DNA of 59,371 bases. It comes from Acetobacter malorum. GTDB lineage: Bacteria > Pseudomonadota > Alphaproteobacteria > Acetobacterales > Acetobacteraceae. Location: positions 1 through 59,371 of the forward strand of contig NZ_JOPG01000011.1 of assembly GCF_002153605.1 (NCBI RefSeq), read 5' to 3'. Below, piece by piece: positions 37,448 to 45,465 of this stretch (its first letter is position 1; every line of letters begins with the position of its first letter). Made by a program: the position numbers and the translations under genes. The notes beneath the pieces are model-generated. The model did not search any database. It was not told the DNA's origin and saw nothing but the letters and a program-made list of their open reading frames with translations.

Positions 37448-37474
37448 AAAAAAGCCCCCGTCAGGCGGGGGGCT
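37448..37474 (-). terminator. Rho-independent terminator of small gene
   Basis: AGCCCCC/GGGGGCT stem (37453-37459 with 37468-37474) followed on the minus strand by six T. It overlaps the stop codon of the 45-residue gene. Confidence 0.85.
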
Positions 37475-37598
37475 CGGCATCGCGTCGGGCAAGCGCTTCT
37501 TTGAGTTCGCGCTCGATCTGCCGGCGCTCGCGCCGGCTGAGGTGAAAGCTGGTCAGTTCGGCGCACAGCATCTGGATGTGGTCGTATAGCGTGGTCAT
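37461..37598 (-). CDS. 45-residue small protein
   Basis: A short gene: AGGAG ribosome site 7 nt before the ATG, a helical, charged product (MTTLYDHIQMLCAELTSFHL, then basic and acidic repeats RRERRQIERELKEALARR) and an immediate strong terminator. The product could be a coiled coil. Family unknown. The structured element 37643-37784 lies 45 nt upstream of the start, so it might be its leader if transcribed from the minus strand. Confidence 0.65.
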   Translation of the reverse strand: MTTLYDHIQMLCAELTSFHLSRRERRQIERELKEALARRDAEPPA

Positions 37599-37642
37599 CG
37601 TCCTGCTCCTTTCGTTTCTCGAAGACAGGACGCACGGCTCAT

Positions 37643-37784
37643 GCCGGGGCGGACCGGGTCAAGGATCGCCGCAGGCGACCGGCTCGCCGGCGCGTGGGGG
37701 AGCCGATTTTGTTCGGCGTGCCCGGCACGGGTGCGTCGGGCAAAATTGGGGGGACCACGCGTCCTTGACGCGGTTCGCCCTCGC
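37643..37784 (+). ncRNA. Structured element with four-way junction (candidate ncRNA)
   Basis: Read on the plus strand the segment folds almost completely. P1: 37647-37656 with 37771-37780, one G.G mismatch, then 37658-37665 with 37762-37769. P2: 37666-37678, TCGCC-GCA-GGCGA. P3: 37679-37690, CCGG-CTCG-CCGG. P4: 37691-37697 with 37755-37761. A 5x5 purine internal loop, then P5: 37703-37724 with 37728-37749, 22 pairs and a GCA loop. P1-P4 meet with no unpaired junction base. Seven pairs are G.U on this strand and would be A.C on the other, favouring plus-strand RNA. A 49-codon frame also crosses it on the minus strand (37788-37639) without a ribosome site. Confidence 0.55.
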
Positions 37785-37901
37785 GCATGGTACAATGGGA
37801 AGGCTAAGGGAAAGCCTCGTGTTCCTCCTGCGTCCCACGTGGGGCGACCAGGATTGCCACCCACACCCCGGAAAAGCACGTGGAAAAAAAGACCCGGAAG
37901 G

Positions 37902-37927
37902 CCCCGCCCGGGGAGACCGGGCGGGGT
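37902..37927 (-). terminator. Terminator of second DUF736 gene
   Basis: CCCCGCCCGG/CCGGGCGGGG hairpin with a 5-nt loop, followed on the minus strand by a T7 run about 11 nt later. It lies 15 nt after the DUF736 stop. Confidence 0.65.
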
Positions 37928-37941
37928 TGGGTGTGGGAGGG

Positions 37942-38265
37942 TCAGTCCCCGTTCCGGCTGCGGGGCCGGGTCCAGATCAGGGAGTAGCCCTCGCCGTCCT
38001 CGTCGGTGAACAGGTTTGCGAAGATCGGGGCGGCGAAAGAGGGATCATCCAGCTTCAGGCTCAGATAGGTGCGCCCTTCGCTGGAGCGGCGGGTCCAGGC
38101 CGCACCGAGTTCAATCCTGCCCAGATAGACGCGGTAGTTGGGGGCGTTGTCGTTGGGACGGTTGGTTTCGGCCACCAGCCGGACGTTGCGGGCCTGCAGG
38201 GCCAGGGTGACGATTTCGCCTTCGAAGCCTTCGCCCACCTTCTTGAAGGAACCGATGTTAGCCAT
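37942..38265 (-). CDS. DUF736 protein (second copy)
   Basis: 107 residues, MANIGSFKKVGEGFEGEIVTLALQARNVRLVAE...LDDPSFAAPIFANLF...LIWTRPRSRNGD. Paralogue of the gene at 32723-33061, with the same start and end patterns; unknown function, ICE-linked. Structured element B lies 90-190 bp upstream. Confidence 0.92.
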   Translation of the reverse strand: MANIGSFKKVGEGFEGEIVTLALQARNVRLVAETNRPNDNAPNYRVYLGRIELGAAWTRRSSEGRTYLSLKLDDPSFAAPIFANLFTDEDGEGYSLIWTRPRSRNGD

Positions 38266-38355
38266 TGTCGTGTCTCCATGCTGTTATCGGGCCGCGACCA
38301 CCGTGGCCTCGATGGCGATCGACCAGCCGGAGGCGAGCGGCAGAGCACCCTTCAG

Positions 38356-38458
38356 GGCCGCAGCGCAGCGGAGGACGGCAGGGCCGGAACTTTCTTGTCT
38401 CGCGAGGAATGACGGCGCAGCCGTCAGGGGAAGAAAGTTCCGGAACGCCGTTGCGGCC
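38356..38458. other. Structured element B
   Basis: Nested dyads: GGCCGCA (38356-38362) with TGCGGCC (38452-38458); CGGC (38376-38379) with GCCG (38447-38450); a perfect 13-bp stem CCGGAACTTTCTT (38384-38396) with AAGAAAGTTCCGG (38431-38443); and inside it TGACGGC-GCA-GCCGTCA (38410-38426). All pairs are Watson-Crick, so the strand is undecided. Lies in a 771-bp gap (38266-39036) without a convincing gene. Confidence 0.5.
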
Positions 38459-38746
38459 AGCCGATCGAGGCGCAGCCGGTCTTCGGCTAGATCAGCCATC
38501 CAACAGAGGCCATGGTGTGCGGACCCGACAGCCCCCCAGGAGAGACGATGCCGGCATGACCGGTCCGACAGGTGGGGAACGTGCGACACAGAAGAATATC
38601 GCGCTCGCCCGGTGCGACCGTCTTCCATGCTGGTGACACGGGCTGCGGCCTGACACCCGCCCCCGACTGCCACGTCCCTGCTGCGAACGGTTCGGGCCGC
38701 ATCCTACGGACCCGTCGTTCCAACGAAGGCCTGCCAGCCGGTTGCC

Positions 38747-38850
38747 CGCTGGACGATCCCTCCTTCGCCGCTGCTGTTTCGACCTGTTCACCGCCGAGGA
38801 AGGGGGCCACCGCCTCCCTCATCCATCGTCCCCGCAGTTGGAATGGGGCG
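38747..38850 (+). pseudogene. Decayed DUF736 remnant, opposite strand
   Basis: In two plus-strand frames there are pieces of the DUF736 C-terminus: LDDPSFAA, then after a frameshift DLFTAEEGGHRL, then RPRSWNG. The DNA also resembles the 3' end of the gene at 37942-38265 (CTGTTCACCG, CCCCGCAG). Frames are broken and no start is left. It looks like an inverted, decayed copy. Confidence 0.6.
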
Positions 38851-39036
38851 AAAGGTCACGCCCCGCACCCGTTCTCTCCGGGTGGGGCCTCCCGGCGCGC
38901 GGGCAGTCCCGTTTGCTTCAACCGGAAGCGCGGGCAACGGGGAGCCCGACGGATACTTCTGATCGATCGACGCTCAGCGAAAAATCGTAAGCAGCGATCA
39001 TCGTTTTCGGGATGTAGTCGAAAGAGACAATGGCGC

Positions 39037-39972
39037 TTACGCGCCACTATCCTTGCGAAACCTCCAGACCGGGATGCCTATCTGTTTCGCCTTGTCGGCC
39101 AGATTATCCTGAATACCGGAACCCGGAAACACCATGACCCCGATGGGCAGGACTTTCAGCAGGGCGTCGTTGCGCCGGAACGGGGCGGCCTTGCCGTGCC
39201 GGTTCCAGTCAGGTTTGAAGGCAATCTGCGCGACATCACGATGATCGGCCCAGCGGGAAGCGATGAATTCCGCTCCCTTGGGCGAGCCACCATGCAGCAA
39301 CACCATATCGGGGTGCTTCTCCCGCACCTTGTCGAGACGGTTCCAGATCAGGTGATGGTCCTCGTAGTCGAGCCCGCCGGTGACCGCGACCTTCGGTCCG
39401 GGGGGCACGAGCAATTCGGTTTCGGCCTTGCGGCGGGCGTTGAGGAAATCGCGGCTGTCGATCATCGACGCCGTCAGGGTGCTGCGGCTGACCAGCGAAC
39501 CGGAACGTGGCCGCCAGGGCGACATCGTCAGGCGTTCGAACTGGTCGCAGGCCAGGTCGCGGAAGATCTCGTAAGCATTGCGTCGCTCCAGCAGGGTCAG
39601 GCCCTCGGCGATGAGGCGCTCCAGTTCCACCGAGCGGATCTCGCTGCCATCCTGCTCCTGCTGGCTGCGTTTCTGCGCCACCTCGTTGCGGTCAAGATCA
39701 CGCTCTACCTGCCCGACCATGCGGTGAAAGACGTTGACCGTGGACCAGAGCAACGGTTCGAGATCGGGTTCCAGCCGCGTGTCCGTCAGAGTGGCTGACA
39801 GGGCGTCGAAGATATCGGCAACCGCGCCCTCGATCTGGCTGGCGTCGGGCAGCGGCCTCGCGTCCGGCTCGTCCTCAAACGGACGGTGGCCGTAAAGCTG
39901 AAGTTCCGTCAGCACATGGGCGGTGGAAGAGGTAGCGTGGGCGGGTTCGAAATCGTCCTGTGTGCGGGTCAT
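39037..39972 (-). CDS. DUF2493 protein
   Basis: 311 residues from the ATG at 39972, which has GGAGG 8 nt upstream. C-terminal part (KVAVTGGLDYEDHHLIWNRLDKVREKHPDMVLLHGGSPKGAEFIASRWADHRDVAQIAFKPDW) is the DUF2493/SLOG-like Rossmann fold, related to DprA and nucleotide-binding proteins. Common on ICEs of this class; might sense a nucleotide signal. The N-terminal half is helical and unassigned. Confidence 0.9.
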   Translation of the reverse strand: MTRTQDDFEPAHATSSTAHVLTELQLYGHRPFEDEPDARPLPDASQIEGAVADIFDALSATLTDTRLEPDLEPLLWSTVNVFHRMVGQVERDLDRNEVAQKRSQQEQDGSEIRSVELERLIAEGLTLLERRNAYEIFRDLACDQFERLTMSPWRPRSGSLVSRSTLTASMIDSRDFLNARRKAETELLVPPGPKVAVTGGLDYEDHHLIWNRLDKVREKHPDMVLLHGGSPKGAEFIASRWADHRDVAQIAFKPDWNRHGKAAPFRRNDALLKVLPIGVMVFPGSGIQDNLADKAKQIGIPVWRFRKDSGA

Positions 39973-39991
39973 GGGTCTGTCCTCCGGTTCT

Positions 39992-40158
39992 GGCCGCGCC
40001 CCTCGCGGCCTTTCCGGGGGCGGATAGCGGCAGACGAGGGCCGGGCCGGAACCGCGCAACGCGCGGCCGGAACGCAGTGGAGGATGGCAGGGAGACGGCT
40101 ATTTTGCTTCGCGATGCAAAGCGCGGCACGCGCGGCGGAAAATAGCCGTCTCCGCCAT
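39992..40158. other. String of hairpins with 15-bp palindrome (element C)
   Basis: The gap between the Toprim and DUF2493 genes is full of dyads: GGCCGCG/CGCGGCC (39992-40010), TTCCGG/CCGGAA (40012-40051), CCGCGC-AAC-GCGCGG (40052-40066), and a perfect 15-bp stem GGAGACGGCTATTTT (40091-40105) with AAAATAGCCGTCTCC (40139-40153), extended by ATGGC/GCCAT after a 2-nt bulge. Inside are GCTT/AAGC and GCGCG-GCA-CGCGC, which compete for two bases. Could be RNA, terminators, or a protein-binding cruciform. Confidence 0.5.
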
Positions 40159-40284
40159 TGCAGGCCCGGTCTGGCTGACGCCCGCTCCCCTTCCTGAAAG
40201 GCCGCGGGCGCGCCCCATCAGGAAATGGGACAGCCCCCGCACGGCAGGAAACGACGATGACCCTCCTCCCTTTCCCGGCCCGCC

Positions 40285-41364
40285 TCAGTGCGTGACCGGA
40301 TGCAGGAACCGCACCACGTCCTGCGGGGCAAGCTGGGGATGCAGGATCGCCCGCATCGCCCCACGCCCGAGATAGCGGAGATCATCGTTGAAATCTGCCA
40401 GACGCGGTGACAGCACAAGGCATTCGATCCCGGCCTCCTGCGTCCGGGCCTGCAGGGTCATCACCGCATGATCCCCGGCCGGATCATCATCGCGCAGCAC
40501 GTAGAGGCGGCGCAACGTGAACGGAAACATCAGGGCGGCGAGATGCGCCGAGGACAGGCAGGCGGCCAGTGGCAGAGCGGGCATGATCTCATGGAGCGAC
40601 AGCGCCGTCTCGATCCCCTCGCCCGCGGCCAGAACGTCGGACACCATGCCAAAGCGTACGGCGTGGCCGAGCAGGTCACCCGTCGCCCGACGGGGCATGG
40701 CGACGGGGGCCTTGCCTTTTCCGTCCCGCGCCAGCCAGGTACGATGAATACCGGTGACGCGGCCATTCAGATCGGTGACAGCGGCGATCAGCGCGGGCCA
40801 TGTCTCAGTCGGACTATCGGCATCGACGCGATAGTAGCAATCCGAGTGGAAACGCAGGGACGACAGGTCCGTCAGGCGGGTCAGGTCACGATGCCGCAGC
40901 CAGGTTTCCGCCCGTGTGCCCGCAATCGGGCGGGACATGGACCAGAGCCGACGTGCGGCGTCTGCGGTGCCAGATGCCTGCCCCGAAGTATCGTGGCTGA
41001 ACGCATGGGAACGGCCGCGATCAGGGGCCGATCGTGGCTCGGACTGCGGCAGACAGAGAAAGCGCCGGGCCTCGTCGGCGACATCACGAAAATCCAGCAG
41101 CCCGAGGCTTTCACGGATGATGTCGAGCAGATCGCCATGCTGTCCCGTCGCGCCATCCGTCCATTTCCCCGCGCGACCACGCCCGTCCGGTCCACCATGC
41201 AGGCGGACATAGAGCGACCGCCCCGGGGTGTTATGAACATCCCCGACCAGCCAGTAATTGCCGTGCCGTCGCCCGGCCGAGAGGTAATGGCGACAGACCG
41301 CCTCGGCGTTCTCGGCCAGCCTGCGGGCCAGATCGCCAGCACCCCATGATTGCGTATCTGTCAT
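40285..41364 (-). CDS. Toprim / DUF7146 primase-like protein
   Basis: 359 residues from the ATG at 41364, which has GGGAGGG upstream. N-terminal part (YWLVGDVHNTPGRSLYVRL...GKWTDGATGQHGDLLDII) looks like the DUF7146 zinc-less primase domain; the C-terminal Toprim core has VLAAGEGIETALSLHEI and RRLYVLRDDDPAGDHAVMTL. Probably primes or assists replication of the transferred strand. Confidence 0.88.
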   Translation of the reverse strand: MTDTQSWGAGDLARRLAENAEAVCRHYLSAGRRHGNYWLVGDVHNTPGRSLYVRLHGGPDGRGRAGKWTDGATGQHGDLLDIIRESLGLLDFRDVADEARRFLCLPQSEPRSAPDRGRSHAFSHDTSGQASGTADAARRLWSMSRPIAGTRAETWLRHRDLTRLTDLSSLRFHSDCYYRVDADSPTETWPALIAAVTDLNGRVTGIHRTWLARDGKGKAPVAMPRRATGDLLGHAVRFGMVSDVLAAGEGIETALSLHEIMPALPLAACLSSAHLAALMFPFTLRRLYVLRDDDPAGDHAVMTLQARTQEAGIECLVLSPRLADFNDDLRYLGRGAMRAILHPQLAPQDVVRFLHPVTH

Positions 41365-41453
41365 CTCACCCTCCCTGCAGGCTTGATGCCGCCATGATTC
41401 CCCCGTAACGGCAGAGGCAACGGGCACAGGCCCGAATGCAAAAGGATAGTTTC

Positions 41454-41729
41454 ATGAAGATTGCCGATCTGGTCGATCATATCGCCACCACCACCGACAC
41501 GAGCAAGACCGATACCCGCAAGGTGCTGGACGCCCTGATCGAGGCGATGACCACTGCCGCCAAGGCCGGTGATGAAATCACCCTGCCAAACTTCGGCAAG
41601 TTCAAGGTCAGGGAAGTCGCCGCCCGCGAAGGCCGCAACCCGGCCACGGGAGCGACCATCCAGATCGCGGCCTCGCGCAAGCTGGCCTTCACGCCCGCCA
41701 AGGCGCTCAAGGACAACCTGAACGACTGA
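41454..41729 (+). CDS. HU-family DNA-binding protein
   Basis: 91 residues from the ATG at 41454, preceded by AAGGA. HU fold: IADLVDHIATTTDTSKTDTRKVLDALIEAMTTAAKAGDEITLPNFGKFKVREVAAREGRNPATG, with the GRNP arm. Divergent from the Toprim gene (start 41364). May assist integrase, oriT or oriV complexes. Confidence 0.95.
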   Translation: MKIADLVDHIATTTDTSKTDTRKVLDALIEAMTTAAKAGDEITLPNFGKFKVREVAAREGRNPATGATIQIAASRKLAFTPAKALKDNLND

Positions 41730-41746
41730 CCTGCCGACAGGCAAAA

Positions 41747-41769
41747 GGCGGCGGACCTCGTCCGCCGCC
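41747..41769. terminator. Terminator-like hairpin between HU and DUF932 genes
   Basis: GGCGGCGGAC-CTC-GTCCGCCGCC, a perfect 10-bp stem between two convergent genes. No clear T run on either side. Confidence 0.55.
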
Positions 41770-41806
41770 CCTTCCCCATCATGCCACTTTCTGATGATGG
41801 GCGCGT

Positions 41807-43009
41807 TCATCCGACCTTCTCCATCAGCTTGCGTGCCCTGCCCTCCAGATCCAGTCGTGTGTCCTGGTTGGTCTTCGTACGGGCCAACGCCGTAATTCCC
41901 TGTACGAAATCGAACACGCTCTCGGGCTTGCGTCCCTCCTCGTTCAGCACTGTTTCGATGATCCTGGTGGTTTCCGGTTTGGAGAACCCACGACGACGCA
42001 GGAAACTTTCCCGATCTTCGTCGGTTTTTGCCACCAGCGCTCGACGCGAGGCCTGAATGCCCGAGACAAACGACGCCGGGCTAGCCGTGGCGAAATTCCG
42101 CAGGGCCGGTGTGGCCTGATGCACGAAACGCGAGGCCGCGAACTTGCTATGCCGGATCGTGATCTGTTCGAAATTTTCTACGCCCCACAAAAGGCGGTTT
42201 TGACACACCCCACGCAGATAGAATGACGCAATGCCGAGGCTCTTGCTGCCAACTTCGGAATTCCAGGCATAGAAGCCCCGGAAATAGAGATCGGGATCGC
42301 CGTTGGGCAGACGCCCGGCTTCGATCGGGTGTGTATCATCCACAAGGAACAGGAACACGTCCCTGTCTGACGCATACAGCGTCGTAGTTTCCTTGGTGAT
42401 ATCCACATACGGATTATGGGTCATGGTGGCCCAGTCGATCACACCCGGCACCTTCCAGTTGGTATCACCTGTGCCGTTACCGGCAATTTTCCGCACCGCA
42501 CCGACCAGTTCATGGTCCCAGATGCGGCCGTAATCGGGGCCGGTCACGGCGCGCAGTTCTACGCGTCCGTCCTCGGTTTCTAGCGTCTTGACCAGCTCGG
42601 CCCGGTGCGACAGCAGCCCGTGCTGCAGATTGATCGCCGCCAGTGGGGCCGGCAGGTTACGCAGGTACGACGATGGCGCGCCGACCAGGCTGCACATCTG
42701 GCCAAACGACCAGTGCGTGGGCGCAACCGGGTCATTCTGCCCCGGCACGGTCAGGGTCAGGCGCTCGGCATTGTCGCGCGAGGCCTCGACGCGAATGGCG
42801 CGGCTTTCCACCGTACGGGCGGTGGCCCGATCCGCCCGCGCCAGTGTGGCGGCATGCAGGTCGGACAGCGACAGGTAGCGCTCGTCATCGGGCCGCGAGA
42901 ACCATTCGGACGAGACGCGGGCGCTACGCTCCCCACGCGAAGGATCGATCCGGAAGCTGCCGGACGCGGCGCCACGGGACGCAGGGGGCAGGATGGTGGT
43001 TGTGGTCAT
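41807..43009 (-). CDS. DUF932 protein (plasmid/phage-like)
   Basis: 400 residues from the ATG at 43009. Contains WSFGQMCSLVGAPSSYLRNLPAPLAAINLQHGL and YDVFLFLVDD-like DRDVFLFLVDDTHPIE, with FYLRGVCQNRLLWGVENFEQITIRHSKFA, the DUF932 pattern of ICE and phage proteins. Function unknown; usually next to parB. Confidence 0.9.
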   Translation of the reverse strand: MTTTTILPPASRGAASGSFRIDPSRGERSARVSSEWFSRPDDERYLSLSDLHAATLARADRATARTVESRAIRVEASRDNAERLTLTVPGQNDPVAPTHWSFGQMCSLVGAPSSYLRNLPAPLAAINLQHGLLSHRAELVKTLETEDGRVELRAVTGPDYGRIWDHELVGAVRKIAGNGTGDTNWKVPGVIDWATMTHNPYVDITKETTTLYASDRDVFLFLVDDTHPIEAGRLPNGDPDLYFRGFYAWNSEVGSKSLGIASFYLRGVCQNRLLWGVENFEQITIRHSKFAASRFVHQATPALRNFATASPASFVSGIQASRRALVAKTDEDRESFLRRRGFSKPETTRIIETVLNEEGRKPESVFDFVQGITALARTKTNQDTRLDLEGRARKLMEKVG

Positions 43010-43087
43010 GGAAAACTCTCCTCTATGCCGGTTATTCGGCACCCAAGGCGAAGCCGCCCTCTCCCTCTTTCCGGGACACCGGACATG

Positions 43088-43119
43088 AAAAAAGCGGCTT
43101 CCGGTCACCGGAAGCCGCT
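43088..43119 (-). terminator. Terminator of parB
   Basis: AGCGGCTTCCGG-TCA-CCGGAAGCCGCT, a 12-bp stem with a run of six T on the minus strand, about 30 nt after the parB stop. Confidence 0.88.
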
Positions 43120-43147
43120 GTCTCAAAGTTCCTAGATCTCATAAGGG

Positions 43148-45229
43148 CTACTCGGCGGCGATGGCCTCCATACCCTCGTCCACCGTTGCCGTTTCAACCG
43201 ACACCTGCTCTGCACCACCTGTCGTGCGCAACGCTTCGGGCAGCCAGCCCGAACCATCGAGCAGCCGCTCGGCCTCGCGCGCCATGTCGGGCTTCTTCAG
43301 GTGGGCAATACGGTCAGCCGCCTCGTCACCGCGTGCTTCCCGCACCGCCTGCAGGATGCGGGCCTTGGTGACGCGCCCGAGATAGTTCTCGACCGTGGGC
43401 TGCCAGCCTGCCTCCACCAGATCGAGGCTGAGGGCAGATGCCAGACGGTCTGCACGCTTGAGACGTTCGGTGACGCTGCGCTGGGACACCGCGCCATAGG
43501 CGGGCATGCGCTCGTAGAGCGCGTTGATGCCGAAGGACAGGCAATGCGCTAGCAGTGCCATGCGGCTGGCATCGTCCAGCCCGTCGATCCAGCACCACAG
43601 CGCATCCTCGTCCTCGGGCAGATCGTGCTTCCAGCCCTCGTTGCGCTGGCGCAGCGCGTGGACTGGCAGGCTGCCCGGCATGTCGGGCGAATGGACCGGC
43701 AGCGGGATTTCCCGGACATAGGCTTCAAGGCAATCCGCACCCGGCGTCTGCCAGTAAACATCACGCACCAGCGTATGCAGGAATTCAGTCAGGGCGATAT
43801 GCGGGTTGCTGGCAAACGCGTCCCGAAGGGCCAGCGTGCGCCAGGCCGTCAGTTCGGTGAGCAACCGGTCTGGCAGCGGCTTGATCCCGTCTTCCTCCTC
43901 GGGTTCGACGTCGGGAGAGATACCGTCGCCCTCCCCATCCTCATCATAGCCATGGCCTGTGGTATCGTCGTCGTGCTGATCATGCGGATGATGACCGTAT
44001 TCATCGGCGCTGCCCGCATCATCGGTCTCTTCGGGCTCGGCCGGCATGTCCTCGGGCAGGACGAAGCCCCGCTCCACCTGCAGCGTGCCATCACTGTCGA
44101 GGCTGACGAACGCCCCCGCCCGCGCCATGTCAGCGGAATCGAACGTCAGGGGCCGTTCTTCCAGGGCAAGAATGGCCTGTTCGATCTCGCCCAGCCGCGC
44201 CTCGACCTCGTCCGGATATTCATCGGCCTGGGCGTATTCAGCCTCGATACTTTCCTGCTCGGTATGAAGGGCCTCGAGACGGGCCGTCTCTTCATCGGTC
44301 AGGGGCACTTCCGTGCCATCGATCTCGACGAACTGCCGTGTGTGACCCCATGGGAAAGATAGGGCCGTCTCGACCCATTTCCAGCCCTCGGCGCGGATAT
44401 CCTCTGCGGCTGCATGCAATTTTTCCATGACCAGCCGGTCCACAATAGCCGGATCCTGCAGCCAGCCGCCGTCATCGGCCTCGAACAGGTCGCGCATGAC
44501 GTGGCCACCCGCTACGATATAGGCCTCCAGCCCGACGAAACGGGCACGGGCATCCGAAACCCGCACGGTCTTCTCCGTCAGCATGCGGCGAATGACATAG
44601 GGTTCACGGTTATGGCTCTGGGACACGATGTCCCAGACCTGTTCCTGGCGGGCGTGGTCATCGCTGATGGAAAAGGCCATCAACTGCTCCAGCTTCATGC
44701 CATCCTGCTCATAGATATCCAGCAGCGTGTCGGAAACGGTCATCAGCCGCAAACGCTGTTTAACCACGGCCGGTGCGACAAAGAACGCTGCGGCGATTTC
44801 CTCTTCAGACATGCCTTTTTCCAGCATGTCACGGAAGGCACGAAACTGATCCAGCGGGTGCAGGGCCACGCGCTGGACGTTTTCGGCCAGGGAGTCGTCC
44901 TCGGCGAGAATGGCCGATCCGGCCTCGCGCACCACGCACGGTACCGAGGCCGTCTTTGCCAGCTTCTTCTGCTTCACCAGCAGTTCGAGGGCACGGAAGC
45001 GCCGGCCGCCAGCGGGCACTTCATAGGTGCCGGTCTCGGTTCCTTCGTCATTCAAAACGGGACGGACATTCAGGCTCTGCAGCAGCCCGCGGCGCTCGAT
45101 GTCGCGGGCCAGTTCCTCGATCGACAGGCCGGACTTCACGCGCCTCACGTTGGACTGGGACAGCGCCAGCCGGTTGAACGGGATGTCACGGGACGAACTC
45201 AGGCTGATTTTGGGAATAGCGGTCGCCAT
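43148..45229 (-). CDS. parB: Large ParB/RepB-like nuclease-domain protein
   Basis: 693 residues from the ATG at 45229, with GGAG 8 nt upstream. N-terminal ParB domain (IPFNRLALSQSNVRRVKSGLSIEELARDIERRGLLQSLNVRP...TYEVPAGGRRFRALELL) and HTH (MSEEEIAAAFFVAPAVVKQRLRLMTV), then a long helical region and an acidic Asp/His-rich stretch around 400-445 (HHPHDQHDDDTTGHGYDED) that may bind metal. No parA is nearby, as is usual for this ICE class. Confidence 0.92.
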   Translation of the reverse strand: MATAIPKISLSSSRDIPFNRLALSQSNVRRVKSGLSIEELARDIERRGLLQSLNVRPVLNDEGTETGTYEVPAGGRRFRALELLVKQKKLAKTASVPCVVREAGSAILAEDDSLAENVQRVALHPLDQFRAFRDMLEKGMSEEEIAAAFFVAPAVVKQRLRLMTVSDTLLDIYEQDGMKLEQLMAFSISDDHARQEQVWDIVSQSHNREPYVIRRMLTEKTVRVSDARARFVGLEAYIVAGGHVMRDLFEADDGGWLQDPAIVDRLVMEKLHAAAEDIRAEGWKWVETALSFPWGHTRQFVEIDGTEVPLTDEETARLEALHTEQESIEAEYAQADEYPDEVEARLGEIEQAILALEERPLTFDSADMARAGAFVSLDSDGTLQVERGFVLPEDMPAEPEETDDAGSADEYGHHPHDQHDDDTTGHGYDEDGEGDGISPDVEPEEEDGIKPLPDRLLTELTAWRTLALRDAFASNPHIALTEFLHTLVRDVYWQTPGADCLEAYVREIPLPVHSPDMPGSLPVHALRQRNEGWKHDLPEDEDALWCWIDGLDDASRMALLAHCLSFGINALYERMPAYGAVSQRSVTERLKRADRLASALSLDLVEAGWQPTVENYLGRVTKARILQAVREARGDEAADRIAHLKKPDMAREAERLLDGSGWLPEALRTTGGAEQVSVETATVDEGMEAIAAE

Positions 45230-45242
45230 GGCGAAAACTCCA

Positions 45243-45286
45243 TGACGGGCGGACAGGAGACTCTCTCCCATCCTCTCAACCCGTCA
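45243..45286. promoter_or_regulatory. Dyad upstream of parB
   Basis: TGACGGG (45243-45249) with CCCGTCA (45280-45286) enclose GGAGA-CTC-TCTCC (45256-45268). Sits 14 nt before the parB start; a candidate autoregulatory or parS-like site. Confidence 0.4.
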
Positions 45287-45465
45287 CGAAAATCCGCGCA
45301 GCCCTCTGACTCTAAAAGCTCCGGACACGCCCAAAATCCGCAGCCTTTTCCCGGCAGGAAACGACAGCAATGGCGAATGTCTGGAATTGAGAAGAAATCA
45401 GAGAAACCGGGCAATGTAAAAGAAAAGCACGACCAGGTTTTAATTATGGATTTCGAAACAAATAC

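Noticed and set aside
37765..37796. TTGACG and TACAAT as a plus-strand promoter
   Set aside because: The spacing is 20 bp, the TTGACG is part of a stem in the structured element, and no gene follows on that strand.
38572..39798. 408-codon plus-strand frame across the 38.6-39.8 kb region
   Set aside because: Mostly antisense to the DUF2493 gene and low-quality sequence; only the short DUF736-like pieces have meaning.
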